Origin: Undaria pinnatifida
Taxonomy: Eukaryota; Sar; Phaeophyceae; Laminariales; Alariaceae
Reading direction: 5' to 3'
DNA length: 64,000 nucleotides
Assembly (NCBI GenBank): GCA_012845835.1
Contig: JABAKD010000017.1
Coordinates: forward strand, 1,168,001-1,232,000
A model generated the notes under the pieces. The model was not told the origin of the DNA. It was given only the letters and a program-made list of their open reading frames with translations, and made no database searches. The first letter of the stretch is position 1. Each line of letters opens with the position of its first letter. Positions 12,101 through 21,999 of this stretch are shown here, piece after piece. A program made the translations under genes and the position numbers.

Positions 12101-15100
12101 CCTCCCGACTAGCAGCCATGATTCAATGATTCAATGAAAATCGCCGCTTTTGGGGGGAGCTACCGTAGAATCAGTCACGGGATGGTGAACCCCCTCCTAA
12201 TACAGCACGTGAGTCAGTCGCGGGTGGGGGAACGAAGAGTGCGTCGAATGCTGGCATAGTAACCGGGGAGGGGAGGGGGGGGAGGGGAGGGGTGTGGGGG
12301 TGGGGGGGCTAGCTCTTTCCTAAAGACGCACGCTGGGTGAAAGGGGTATCGTACGCTTTGGAAAACCTGTGTCTCAGACAGGCGGAGCTCCTGATATCGC
12401 GGGAATACCATTCAGGTGCTGCCTCTTGCTTGCTAAGAGATAGAGGTGGAACGTTTCGGCAAAGCAGTTTTCGATTGACGTCGATGCATGCTACGCTCTG
12501 GAAGTAGCACTTTTTTACAAAAACATTTTCTGAACGAGTGGTTCTTGACCAAGAATCATCCAAATTTCATTCTTTTTTTCCCCCAAATAACGATGTTTGT
12601 GTATACCCGGGCCAAGGGTTCGTTCATCGGAGATCAAGGCTACGGTATCTCCAGGGTCTGAGCCATCATACTCGCACGAGTGACTCCGTACCTGACTGAC
12701 AAAAGCACGTTGGGCAACATGGTTGGCACAGCCTCGTTGCTTGCCATCCCGTTGTGGATTCGGTTCGAAAGAACTATAACCGCACGAAAGCCAATGACCG
12801 CATCCAACAGGGAGGTCAATCGCGCGAGTGACCACGAATCACTGCAAAAAAAGACCCCAACAGTTTAGTGAAAACAACATAACTCCCCCGATCGTATGAT
12901 TGGTCCGGATTGAACTTTCAGGTAGCTAAAAAAAAAGACAGGGTTTAGGAGATAGTATGGAGATCCTCGAGTCACCGCCCTCAGAAGGCAAAATGGTTCG
13001 CCTCCGTTGTAACATACATGTGTCCGACGTCGATGCGTTCTACGAAGGATATATCAATTTTTGACACGTGCTACACGATAGAGGTACACCTTTTTTTGGC
13101 GAAAATTGTTTCTGAATGACGCTTGAATGACGTTTGAATGACGTTTGAATGACGTTTGAATGACGTTTGAATGACGTTTGAATGACGTTTGAATGACGTT
13201 TGAATGACGTTTGAATGACGTTTGAATGACGTTTGAATGACGTTTGAATGACGTTTGAATGACGTTTGAATGACGTTTGAATGACGTTTGAATGACGTTT
13301 GAATGACGTTTGAATGACGTTTGAATGACGTTTGAATGACGTTTGAATGACATTTGAATGACGTTTGAATGACGTTTGAATGACGTTTGAATGACGTTTG
13401 AATGACGTTTGAATGACGTTTGAATGACGTTTGAATGACGTTTGAATGACGTTTGAATGACGTTTGAATGACGTTTGAATGACGTTTGAATGACGTTTGA
13501 ATGACGTTTGAATGACGTTTGAATGACGTTTGAATGACGTTTGAATGACGTTTGAATGACGTTTGAATGACGTTTGAATGACGTTTGAATGACGTTTGAA
13601 TGACGTTTGAATGACGTTTGAATGACGTTTGAATGACGTTTGAATGACGTTTGAATGACGTTTGAATGACGTTTGAATGACGTTTGAATGACGGGACTCC
13701 TTAGCCCAAAATCGTCGGAAATAGGCCGTTAGTTTTTTTGCATGATTCTTGTTGCATGAGAATTTTCATCCGCGATAAAGAAGTTTTTTAGTTATTTTTT
13801 TTTTCTCTCAGTCTCGCCAAATCAGTTTTGGGTTGAGAAGGACGTGTCTTAAGCTCCTTAGACTGGGAGGAACCTGACTCAGAAAAAATATGGTGCACCT
13901 CTATCGTAGCAGGGATCTGTTGGCTGTTGGCTGCTTTGTTTTTAGTGCTGGGGCTCCTGAACGTGTTAATGCAATCAATCGTCGAAACGCCATGTTCCCA
14001 TCTTCGAACAATATTTTGTTTTGTTTTGCATACATATCTCGGCCATGGGTCTGTTCACCAGGTGAGATTTTGCACTTTTCTGTTTGACTACAAAAATCAG
14101 TTGGTGGGTGACGCGTGATACGATCTAGGTGCACACCACACGTTTGTTTCTGAGGCTTCCTCAACTTGGGAGCTTAAGACCTTCCCCCAAAAACTGATTC
14201 GGAGAAAAGATAGAACTGACTTGGAGAAAGATAGGCCTACTTTGTCGCGGGTGAAAATCTTCATACGGCCTACGTGAAAGACGGTCATCATGCACGAAAA
14301 GATGACCTATTTCCGAACATTTCGAGCTAAGGAATCCCGTCATTCAGATTTTTTTTCAGACAAAAACTGCTACCTACCTCTATCGTATCACTAGTAGCAC
14401 GCGTTTTCATGTGAGGTTCAGAGCTCCTCAAGCCACCACACTCCGAAGAGAAAATTAGCGCACCTCGACTGTCGGGTAGGGTCGAGGCGTCCGTCGCGGG
14501 GCCTCGCCCGCGAGTACGGCGACGTTGCACGCGGGTGCCGCTTCAAGGGACTCGTGTTTCGGTGGCTCAGGGCCGCTAGCGCGAGTAGCCGGCGCCCTGC
14601 TTCGTTCTGCAGTGGCACGATGTTTTCCTAGTTTCGACGCCTCGATATGCACAGCTTTTTTTATATTTTATTTTTCTGTATTTTACCCACCCCCTGCCCC
14701 AAGAAGTCTTTGGGCTCTTTTGTGGGACGAGGTGAAGAGCCACCACGTGCGCGTGGCCTAGTGTGGCCTTTCCCTCGTATGCACGGAGAATACGGCTACT
14801 CGCCCCATCGTAGCACTGATGACGGGACAGGCCTATATCTACCGTCGGAGTTGCACCTTTTGGGCCAAAATGTTCTCACCGGAGTTGAGCTCCTCAACCG
14901 TTGTAGAATTATCGGTCAGTATGGCATTCTTTCGATAACATTTTCTCTGTGACCACCTCACATAAACGCTGGGCGGGTCGCGCGAAGTTCGAATATATTT
15001 GAAGTCATGCGCTTCGGGTGATACATTGATCTCCTCGCGTTAGGATAAGCTCGGGAAACTTATGTTGAACGGGTCCCTTAGCGTGAGATGACTGCAGAGC

Positions 15101-17613
15101 AGGATGACAAGAGGGCTGCTATTGTACACGCTTCGAAGTGCACATACTTTCGAGTGTGCCATCCGTTCTCGTAACACTCTTGGATGTGCACCGTCGAGGA
15201 AACTACGTAAGCGTTCGTATGCCCACCTGTCGCGGCACTACTGTTAAAACACAGGCTGCGATTGCAGCGTACCTGCGCGCAGACCTGGAAGAACATGACG
15301 ACCAGCTGCATGTAGCTCCCGCCGATGCCACTAACTAAAGCCAAAGTCGGCGACCGCGCGCGAATCTTCACTGTTTTTCGCCTGCCGCAGGAAGAGTACG
15401 GGGTATGCAGGTGACCCAGGAGTCGTTTAGACGATTTTAATCGACGATTTTATGGACGATTTTATGGACGAGTTTGTGACGTGCTCTACGACTGGGGTAC
15501 GTAGGTAGCCCAGGAGTCGTTTTTGTAATGGACGATGCTGTTCGCGTGCTAGGCGTGTGACGCATTCTACGATCGAGGCATTATTAAGTGTACCACTTTT
15601 GGGTTAAAAATATTGAATGAACGACCGGGGGGTCCTTAGCCCATGTCGAACTCCTGAAAAATATCCTTACAGTAGCTCGGGGTCACTCGAGCGATTGACC
15701 TCCCTGTTCCTTTGCGCGGTCCATTGTAGGGGCTTTGCGACATGAATCTGCGATGACGTGGTTAGCTACGCTGCGCTAAACGAATCGCCAAAAACGTGTT
15801 TATCGGTGAGGTTGAGAGTTGTTTAGAGGTACTAATTCGACGCGACTCGACGAGAGGGAAGAAAGGAATCCTACTTCTTCTCGCGATGAAAATATCGTCA
15901 CGTACCGTAGTGCGGAGGCGGGGGAAGGAGGGACTGCTATGTGACCCCCGATCTGAGCTTAGTACTCGGAGGGAGGGCGACAGTGGTTCGAGGATAATAA
16001 ACGTGACGAAAACAAAAAAATCGAAACAAAAAGAAGAGTCAATCGTGCTGCGAGTGGCTCAAGCCCGGCAGGGCAAGAAGGAGGTACCCCTCCAGGAGCA
16101 ACCTTGGCCAGTGGCATGCGTCGCTATGCGTACCCAACCCACAGCTGCGGACACATGCCACGATAGAGAGATTCGCGATTTTTTTTTTTTCCGAGACTAG
16201 TCACTTGAAACCGTCGATGAAGCGCGCTACGACAGAGAGAGGTGCACAATTTTTTTTTTTCGAGGTTTTCTCGATTTGGGAGCTTAAGACCCCCCCCCAA
16301 ACACTGATTTGGAGGAAAAATAAACCGCTATAGTCTATACCGGATGAAAAATCCCATGGCTACTGATACAAAAAATGGCGTATTTCCGACGATAGCATTA
16401 GTAGGTCATTAGTAGGTCAACGAGCCCCGGAATTCGGAAAACATTTCGACAAAAAACGGTACACCTCTATCGTAGCGCGAGTCTCCAGCACCCCGCCCAA
16501 AAATTCTTTTTCTTTAGTGATCAACAACCCGATGGCCCAGGCGTGCAAAATAATCAGATCGCGATTGAAGAAGAAAGAGCGCCGTTCCGAAGACTTCGAG
16601 CTAGGGAGCCCCCGGCATTTCGAAAACCTTTAAACTAATAAGTGTTACCTCCATCCTCGATCGTAGCACCCGTCTACGGCATGGTTGTACTCGAGCGACT
16701 TTTTAGCAGGACGTCTCACGGGCTGGGTAACACATCGCAGGTTCGGTCGGATCAGAGTGACCCGACCCGACCCCGACCCGTAAGGTATAGACATATCCTA
16801 ACTCTCTCTACTCGTGAGGTTTCGGATGCCTCCTGACTCGCGCCAAGATCCAACCAACAACATTTGGAAGGCTTCCTGGCCGGATGCGCGTAGGTCAGAT
16901 TATGATCCATCAAAAGCCGCGATTGTTTCAGGGCTTGCTCGCCCGAGTGGCTGCTGCAGATGTTTATTTGTCACGTGAGACGCACATGCCGTATATATAT
17001 ATCACCCTGTTGAGCCTGATAGCTACACTGCAGTTGCAAAGGGAGTCGCCGACCTATATCCTTAGTGAGGACACACAACTCGTAATACGCGCGATCGGAG
17101 TATCACACACAGCTTGCAAAGATGAGTTTCGACAAAATATTCGATCTCACAGCTGGAGTGTATTTTAATTGTTATAATATAGACTATGTCGACGTTGTCA
17201 TATAAAGGTGAACCGTTTTGTTTGTGAAGCCCCTCTCTTGTAGAGGAGGTATAGTCTACGCCTGACCACCCTGAAACACATCAATGAGAAAACTGAAAGT
17301 GCAAACCCGACGACTTCGACAATCCGCCCAAGGCTTCTATGCATTAGTCCTAATACTAATATACTCGTAAAAATTTCAGATAACCGGCGGTTCCTCACTG
17401 GGGAGCCCCAACCGTAACTATACCAGAAACGATGGGCCCAAAACGTGCAACCCCTATGGCGGGATGCCTCAGAAATCAATGGGAAACCCACAGCTGAACT
17501 CATGTTTTTGCTCACATGGACCACAAGCGAAACATTTCGGCCCACTTGGCAGAAAACCAGATCCCATGCAAGACCAGCACTGCCCAAGAAGCTAAGGTCA
17601 GCCCCGCAGCCAT
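1..17613 (-). CDS. Seven-transmembrane RGS protein, gene A, 3' end beyond the window (9 exons seen)
   Basis: Tandem paralogue of the gene at 25816-51666, same strand, about 8.2 kb downstream of its stop. Exons in order: 17613-17516, 15381-15273, 10877-10763, 9996-9873, 8688-8513, 6564-6459, 5029-4903, 3111-3022, 1715-1572. Phases match the paralogue at every intron. The 363 codons cover seven membrane segments, the basic linker (EPRRSNG, KKKKVVVVV) and the first two-thirds of the RGS domain (SFPALDHAFEKHV, CSESYDFLKA, AFREIINMYI, EMEVNIETAMRNK). The start ATG has an in-frame TGA four codons upstream. The last donor (AAG|GTACAG at 1572/1571) is phase 0, so the exon equivalent to DIFNPPEVEV and the tail exon must lie left of base 1. 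I saw no candidate in 1-1571. No stop or frameshift was found in the nine exons, so the gene looks functional. Confidence 0.85.
1345..1400. repeat. Short telomere-like CCCTAA run
   Basis: About three CCTAAC units followed by degenerate CCTTACCCAAC units. Lies in intron 9 of gene A. A similar trace occurs near 58450. Confidence 0.5.
1572..1715 (-). CDS. Gene A exon 9: central RGS helices
   Basis: 144 nt. Acceptor TGCGGCAG|CTG, donor CAAG|GTACAG, both phase 0. LDRYIENAAVTEVETQFGAF, YILPGSEMEVNIETAMRNKI. The acceptor segment recurs in degenerate form upstream in the intron. Confidence 0.88.
1716..3021. other. Intron 8 of gene A, with degenerate acceptor-like repeats and a minisatellite
   Basis: At roughly 1971, 2083, 2199 and 2328 the + strand resumes a version of the string at 1716 (ctgccgca.acgaaagcc, then ag.gg.acgagtaggcg), spaced about 110-130 bp. 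The first of these on the gene strand reads CGGCAG followed by CTTGATCAATATGG, echoing the true exon 9 start. 2381-2393 is a G run. Confidence 0.5.
2795..2965. repeat. 23-bp minisatellite
   Basis: Units of the form gcaatgatggcaacagcact plus three bases, about seven copies with drift, 60 bp inside intron 8 from the exon 8 donor. Because 23 is not a multiple of 3, the long open frame across it is a by-product. Confidence 0.75.
3022..3111 (-). CDS. Gene A exon 8: N-terminal RGS helices
   Basis: 90 nt. Acceptor TTGGCAG|GTG, donor GGCG|GTAAGA, both phase 0. FPALDHAFEKHVQNYLCSES then YDFLKA. Confidence 0.88.
3472..4345 (+). mobile_element. MITE-1 tandem trimer
   Basis: Three consecutive MITE-1 bodies share single internal ends at about 3760 and 4025 (cgatagaggtagcactttt). 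Each body carries the 'ggggctccttaa', 'ccatgtgggatttttcat' and 'gaggaacctcag' blocks. Outer ends are gacgcgtgctacgatat and gtctatcgtagcaagc. In intron 7 of gene A. Confidence 0.75.
4346..4640 (-). mobile_element. MITE-1, degenerate, reversed
   Basis: Contains reversed blocks (gccatggcttaggtatgcaa, ttccgaacatttcgggcta) and ends in gtagcacgtgccagtc. Abuts the trimer. Confidence 0.5.
4903..5029 (-). CDS. Gene A exon 7: post-TM7 basic linker
   Basis: 127 nt, 6 nt longer than the gene B exon and the only length difference among nine shared exons. The acceptor follows a T-rich tract, TTGTCAG|A. FFIEPRRSNG, KKKKVVVVVDEP, WKEKWHNSR. Donor TCAAGG|GTGAGA, phase 0. Confidence 0.85.
5715..5800. repeat. 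Foldback-family fragment
   Basis: cagctgtgagttcgatgaat, then gatgctcatctttgcaagct: one arm of the family seen whole near 56479-56943. In intron 6 of gene A. Confidence 0.5.
6459..6564 (-). CDS. Gene A exon 6: end of TM6 and TM7
   Basis: 106 nt. Acceptor GTGAGCAG|TT, donor TCAAC|GTGAGC, phase 2. PFYSALFLSDFGVLAMPRPM, then NFLLTLAILLTDLS. Found by matching exon 6 of gene B; NF, LTD and the phases agree. Confidence 0.78.
6664..7046 (-). mobile_element. MITE-1, reversed copy
   Basis: Starts gacgcgtgctacgaaagagg and ends cgatcgtagcacccgtc. Internal gaggttcctcag, taccggatgaaaaa and tttccgacga blocks are in reverse order. In intron 5 of gene A. Confidence 0.7.
7504..7851 (+). mobile_element. MITE-1 with a 65-bp internal duplication
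   Basis: Ends gctacgatagattt and cctccatcgtagcacgcgtc. The block ttttctgaatgacgggggct through ttttttggcatgat is present twice in tandem (7553-7616 and 7618-7681). Confidence 0.75.
7925..8165. repeat. 11-bp minisatellite (gatgatgttat)n
   Basis: About 20 copies of gatgatgttat with point differences, in intron 5 of gene A, about 350 bp upstream of the exon 5 donor in window coordinates. Confidence 0.85.
8160..8425. mobile_element. MITE-3 copy
   Basis: acaccccccttttcactacc, then gcgactctgtacctcacgga, then ggtcactcgcgggagtggcc and gtgacccccatgccacagcc: the MITE-3 order, with degenerate ends. Confidence 0.55.
8513..8688 (-). CDS. Gene A exon 5: TM5 and start of TM6
   Basis: 176 nt. Acceptor CAATCAG|G, donor GCGA|GTGAGT, phase 1. 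PNPTETCIAIADWWFYGPVA, YKLFVELAKVQDSINMSKEV, FSWVATA. Confidence 0.86.
8905..9124 (+). mobile_element. MITE-2 copy
   Basis: gctgctcgacacgagaaagg, tttgcaaaggactatcgaac, cgaccgggagctggct, and the end taccgtagaacgattcat. In intron 4 of gene A. Confidence 0.65.
9216..9486. mobile_element. MITE-3 copy
   Basis: gctacggcagcgggaatggc to gtgaccaccctaccgaaaccgaggtc, with gagtcacttgaacaagtaag and ggggtcactcgcgtggggga inside. In intron 4 of gene A. Confidence 0.6.
9873..9996 (-). CDS. Gene A exon 4: TM4
   Basis: 124 nt. Acceptor CACTGCAG|TC, donor TATGG|GTGAGA, phase 2. WRAKYSTLLSRRN, then the helix VLMIMSGAFVMLLLASVMLQ, ending SSSMY. Confidence 0.86.
10098..10392. mobile_element. REP-4 copy
   Basis: gcatctcacggcaggtagcg at one end and ggcatggaaggactc at the other. 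Internal acgttaatgttacggttgg and gttgcgcgaacgaacg. Occupies much of intron 3 of gene A. Confidence 0.5.
10763..10877 (-). CDS. Gene A exon 3: TM3
   Basis: 115 nt. Acceptor GTGCCAG|GAG, donor GACAAAG|GTCAGC, phase 1. EGLILPCVFMLYSNALFMPL, then YALPYLIRGLRVVIVYDK. A degenerate copy of this exon lies just upstream (10930-11025). Confidence 0.87.
10930..11025 (-). pseudogene. Decayed duplicate of gene A exon 3
   Basis: On the gene strand a CAACAG acceptor is followed by GGCAGGAAGGACGCGATCTT, matching the start of exon 3 base for base at many sites. GTTCAT, ACTC.AACG, TTC..GCCG.TGT and GCG..GCC then align without large gaps. The copy lies about 150 bp upstream of the intact exon 3 in intron 2 and no longer encodes the segment. 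I infer a tandem exon duplication with one copy lost. Confidence 0.6.
11388..11657 (+). mobile_element. MITE-2 copy with a CAT expansion
   Basis: Begins tttcgataatcccccc and ends taccgtagaacgactgaat. The usual aacgaacgtttcatggctgc block contains seven CAT units at about 11443-11463. In intron 2 of gene A. Confidence 0.6.
11923..12176 (-). mobile_element. MITE-2, reversed copy
   Basis: gggagtcgtcctgcggtagc to gctaccgtagaatcagtc, with gaccagctcccggccg inside. The inverted ends gagtcgtcctgcggtag and ctaccgtagaatcagtc pair imperfectly. Confidence 0.7.
13063..13912 (+). mobile_element. MITE-1 enlarged by an internal minisatellite
   Basis: Starts gacacgtgctacacgatagagg and ends ggtgcacctctatcgtagca. 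Left of the array is aaaattgtttctgaatgacg and right of it gactccttagcccaaaatcg, the normal MITE-1 flanks of that point. In intron 2 of gene A. Confidence 0.85.
13113..13693. repeat. 11-bp minisatellite (tgaatgacgtt)n inside MITE-1
   Basis: About 53 near-perfect copies of tgaatgacgtt; one has catttgaatg and the first has gcttgaatg. The unit derives from the MITE-1 string tctgaatgacgg in which it sits. Confidence 0.95.
14109..14403 (-). mobile_element. MITE-1, reversed copy
   Basis: gacgcgtgatacgatctagg to cctctatcgtatcactagtagcacgcg. Reversed blocks gaggcttcctcaacttggga and ttccgaacatttcgagct. A second degenerate forward fragment occupies about 13940-14108. Confidence 0.7.
15273..15381 (-). 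CDS. Gene A exon 2: TM2
   Basis: 109 nt. Acceptor CTGCGGCAG|G, donor GCGCAG|GTACGC, phase 0. RKTVKIRARSPTLALVSGIG, then MQLVVMFFQVCAQ. Length and phases match exon 2 of gene B. Confidence 0.86.
15835..16000 (+). repeat. Dispersed repeat shared with 52335-52500
   Basis: cgacgcgactcgacgaga, tcttctcgcgatgaaaa, ggaggcgggggaaggaggg and gatctgagcttagtactcgg recur in the same order near 52335. In intron 1 of gene A. Function unknown. Confidence 0.6.
16219..16483 (-). mobile_element. MITE-1, reversed copy
   Basis: gcgcgctacgacagagagaggtgc to cacctctatcgtagcgcgagtc. A further truncated reversed copy follows to about 16672. Confidence 0.7.
16995..17168. repeat. Foldback-related repeat copy
   Basis: ttgagcctgatagctacact through gcttgcaaagatgagtttcg to cacagctggagtgtatttt. 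Near-identical copies at 49020-49185 and 49868-50026, and a weaker one at 17790-17910. Confidence 0.7.
17516..17613 (-). CDS. Gene A exon 1: start codon and TM1
   Basis: 98 nt, exactly as in gene B. MAAGLTLASWAVLVLHGIWF, then FRLWS plus AT. Donor CCAT|GTGAGC, phase 2. An in-frame TGA four codons before the ATG supports this start. MxxGLT..SW, H..WF and F..W are shared with exon 1 of gene B (about 12 of 32 residues). Confidence 0.78.
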
Positions 17614-18311
17614 CCGACTGCATCAGAACGAAAACGGAGCGGCGAACACGCGGGAACAGCAGATCGGCTTTAGCTTTCCCCTTGGGTCAAAATTAACGCG
17701 GAACGGGGTTAGAGTGTCACTAAGGCTACGATTGTATATGATGCTTCCTGAGTTCCACAGCTGTCTGTTTTTGTCCCAGTCAGTGCGGGTAACATGGTTT
17801 CCGCGCGCAGAGCGAGGCTGGGACGTATTGGTAACCCACCTGTATCCTTCACAAAGGGCATACACAATACGTATCACGAGCGATCGAATAATCACACGCA
17901 GGTCTCAAAGATGAGTTTTGATTATTAAAAAAAAAAGCCCGATCTCCAAGCTGAAATAGGTGTACTTGGAGTAGTTTTATTTTTTTTTCTGACACCGGGG
18001 GGGAAGTATTTTTTAAGAGAGTACTACAAAACGGTAATGAATGGTAGAGCATATCATACACGATACATAGTACTAGATAGTGTTATACTGTAGTGTTATA
18101 TACCTAGTACAATGCATTGTAGATATTATTTAGTGTCACATATAGACTAGTATAACAGCAGTATCATGCCGCCTTTTTCACCACGGAGATTAGGCCGCTC
18201 AAACGCTGCCCCGACTCTATGGATGGGGGTGCATATAGTCCGAGTGTCCACGAGTCGCTGAAAAGATGAGCCGTAGACGCGACCCCCCTATGCTACTGTT
18301 GATTTCGAGCC

Positions 18312-18385
18312 TTGGCCAAGTCTTGGTCATGCCTTGGTCATGCCTTGTTCATGCCTTGGCCATGCCTCGGTCATGCCTTGTTCGA
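18312..18385. repeat. 11-bp minisatellite (ttggtcatgcc)n
   Basis: About six units ttggtcatgcc with single-base variants, some 700 bp upstream of gene A's start codon. Confidence 0.8.
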
Positions 18386-19067
18386 GCGTAGACGCGTGGT
18401 GCGGTATGGATAGACCCTGTTCTACGTGAGACTGCTCAGTGGAGGAAAGTGGTTTGGGGGGGGTTGGTATATGGCAGGATGGCAGCGTAACGAAGGGTGC
18501 TCATGTGTTGCACAGGACTATTCGGTGGTCAGTACCTTGCTGACTGTATCGGTAAGGCGTTCCGACTCGGCCCCGGTTGGACTTGAAGTGGTTGATTGTG
18601 CACGCGCCAACTCCTCATGGGGTTACATCTTCATTTCGAGGACAAAAGTCGCCTGATCAAACTCATCAAACCCAAATCTAATATACACCGATAACATATA
18701 AAAATGTACAAAATCCCGGCTACCCGTACCCGCCCCCCCTCCTCCCATTCGAAAGGAAAAAATAGGGGCACGAGGGTGGGAAATAAAAGTCTCAAATACC
18801 TGCAATCCAGGGACTACCTCATGTCTGCCCACGTCATTGGCAAGAGCCCCAACTCGCTTGCGTTCAGCGTGCCCTTGCTAGCCTGCACGCGTCGAGCTGC
18901 AGCCAAGATTGTTTACGGGTGCTCGTCCACTTTTTCCCCTACAATCCCCTGGGACCCCGACTCCCCGACAGACATGCTTCATTCTCTATATCAAACACAC
19001 TAAACATCGCTTTGTCTGTTACTTTGTTTTCTTGCGTGCAGACAAAACTACCTTGGGGGTACTCAGG

Positions 19068-19325
19068 TATAGACTACCACGTGTTGGCGAAACTGTTTTC
19101 TGAATGCCGCAGGCTCTTTAACTCAAAGTGGTTGGAATGAAATATTATTACTGTTTTGCAGCATGATTGTTTTGTATATTGCGTGGGCCCGTCGGTTTGT
19201 TCATCGAGTTGCACGTTCCGGTTAGTCAAAATCGGTGTTAGGGTGAGGTGTTTGAGAGAGTTTATCAAGCCATCACCCCCCGAAGGCAAAGAAGAGCCAG
19301 CGCGTCTCTACCGTAGTAGCATGGG
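19068..19325 (+). mobile_element. MITE-1, degenerate copy
   Basis: actaccacgtgttggcgaaa, ttttctgaatgccgcaggct, and the end gcgtctctaccgtagtagca. Confidence 0.5.
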
Positions 19326-20451
19326 CGCGAAGAGACGACGCGGTGTGCGCATTGAGGGAATCTGTTCCTCACGACCCCATCGGCTTTGTAAAATGCCGAA
19401 CGCTTGACCGCCGTCGCTAGTCCAAACTGCGACTGTATATATGACCGTCCTGACAAGCAAGCACCCCAACCAGGCAAGCGGGCCTCTTGATCGATCAACA
19501 AAGCTGCATCCAACGTCTAACGACAATGCGGCACACTTACTGCTCATCAACCGGGCACTATCAGTGTTGGGGTAATGGCACAGCATGTACGTGCTGGAAG
19601 TAGCAATCTACTGGCAGGATATTTGGTCATGTACGCGTACGTCCAACAACCACGTCACAATATGGTAAAGGAAATCATCACAACCGTACAGCGGTGACCA
19701 GCATCCTGCTGCATTCCCGTGTACTGAATTTCTGTCGAAGGTAGTATTACAGTGTATCAGGTGTGTACCAGTTGTTACTATTTTTGCCCTCCGTCAGTAC
19801 AGCGTAGATGCCGATCCGACATTATCAGCCGAGCGTCTTTCCGAAAAGCAGTACCAGTACCGCTGTTGTAGCATTCCTCCTATAACCCGCCGCAAACCAA
19901 TTTCCAAGTCCCCTTCACCACATGTTTCTTCATTCTAGCTGCCGGTATAATTTCTCCTACATTACTTCTCATCAATTTTCTATCCCCAGGTCATCAACCA
20001 CTTGAGGCTACCGGTGACTCCCTGTATATTTTTGACGTACAATACCGATGCAGAGGTTCAGCGAAAATTTCATCTTTTGTCGAGAGAGTGGTGTACGTTA
20101 GCCATGGCACGTGTCTACACGGTGTCGATGTGCTGAGCTACGCAGGTCTCTTTGTGCGAGTCGTTCACCGCACCAGCAGAAGCAAATACTCAAGCACACC
20201 ACGCAGCAGTGCGTATGTGCGGCCTGTGTTGTGTCTGGTATCCGTTGTATGCTCCCGGCATGTTCTTATCTATACACGTACTCATACATACCAGGCACCG
20301 TGTAAAACAGTAGTACCAGGCATACACATGCAATCATACGGGCAACATTCTACGAGTAGGTAGCAGTAGTATGCAGTATGATACCGACATAATACTGTAC
20401 CTCGACAAGTGGTGCGTAAAGTGACCAGGAGCTGCAAATAGCACAAGCACA

Positions 20452-20700
20452 TCACAGCAGTGCGTGGGTGCGGTGTGCGATGCACCCGGCATGTGTTGTA
20501 TGCGCCCGGTCGGCATATTCTTTTCGAAACAGGCGCTCCACAAAGTACGTCGACTCCCTCCACCAATCCTCCCTTAAGGCCGCCACGTGGAACCCTTTCC
20601 GTTTACTGAGAGAATGCTCACGGAGCAGTGTTCCCCTTCGAATCAACCGATCGAACTCCTGCGCGACAGATGAAACCAGCGAAACACTGGTACCTCTCTA
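20452..20700 (-). other. Unassigned open frame in the A-B spacer
   Basis: About 80 codons open, with plausible composition (AQEFDRLIRRGTLLREHSLS, KGFHVAALREDWWRESTYFV). Not recognised. The same neighbourhood (20886-21308) has an opposing 140-codon frame on the + strand that is equally unrecognised. Listed only because composition looks less repeat-like here. Confidence 0.2.
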
Positions 20701-21999
20701 AACTCTCGTACAAAGCGTACTCATAAGTTTGCATAGGGGCACACCCCATCCAACGTACCAGGTACACACTTTCCTACGCTTACCTCTAGCGGAAGCCTCT
20801 CGCTTGCGCGTGCTGATTAACTCCCGTACTGCCCTTCCCTATTCCCCTCCAAATTGCACCGTGGAAAGCTCCGCCCGCCGGCGGGTTGATTCTCTCTCCA
20901 AAAGGTTTTTGCCTCCTTTTGTGTGAGTATATGATGCGCTCGAGCACAAAACACGGGTTGATGAAGGCGCGTTCGCAGAGTGTGCCGACACCCTGCTTCG
21001 TGTCACGCTGCCGGAGGCGGCATTCAGCGCTGCTTGCAGCTTCTTTCACACCCAGAGGTCGAGCACGAGTAACGTCGCTCGTGGTACTGACTGACAGGGA
21101 GCGCTGCTTGCGGTTAGAAATCAACCGGTACCCCGACTCCAACGAGATTCCCCTCCCTCACGCTGAATGTGCTCGATGCTTTGCGATACAAGGATCACAA
21201 CAAATGCTCGATGTCCACTCACTCCCGCTTTCCCGTCCGCTCCACGTTTGGCATCTCCGTGGCTTTATGCCGACATTCCCCACAGCAAGTCTGCCAGGCC
21301 AGTGCTGATCAGGCGATTCGAGACTCGGCTACGCTACAGTAGCATCGCGGTACCGTAAGAGAAGGGTCTAGGGGTCTATGAAATGCAGGCTGCCACCACA
21401 CCAGGGACCTCATGCCTCCGAATAGCCTGCCAAAAAAGCCCGCTGCGGCGGTTTCCAGGCTATTCGTGGCGAGACTGTCGGATTAGGCTGTTGGGCTGTT
21501 GAGCTTCGTGTTCTCGTAGTGTGCATTCTCGTAGGAGGGTGTGTCGCTACGGCGAGTAGGACAAGTTACGTACATGGGCATAGCTCGGATGTGAGGGCGG
21601 TTTGCCTCGTTTGTGTTTGAGGAGAGCGCAGTGCGATGGTGCAGCGGGACGGTACGCCTGGTACCATGGTACCTCTTGGTCGTTTTTTGTTGTTGCGTCT
21701 TTTTTGCTCGTACGTATCAGTTTTTTACGTTTGGATTGTGGGTGAACGGGATGCGAGTCCTTCATACAGAGTAAGAGGAGTTACATGTCTTTTACTTTTA
21801 ATAACGCAACCTCCGTAATGTTAATAAAACGCGAACACACTTTCCGCTGCTGTTCAATGTCTGGTCGAACAATTTTTCCGTGTGTTGCTTCCCACTAACT
21901 CGTACGTAGTCACGCGAGCGGTCTCCGTACGTGTCATACTTGTACCCCGATTGTTTTTGTGTGTCGTTTTTCTTCGTGTGCCCGGGATACGTATGATGT

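Noticed and set aside
13054-13353. Repeat protein with SFKRHSNVIQT units
   Set aside because: The frame follows the 11-bp minisatellite in MITE-1, which cycles through frames.
13113-13693. CRISPR array
   Set aside because: The 11-bp units are directly tandem, with no spacers; this is a eukaryotic minisatellite.
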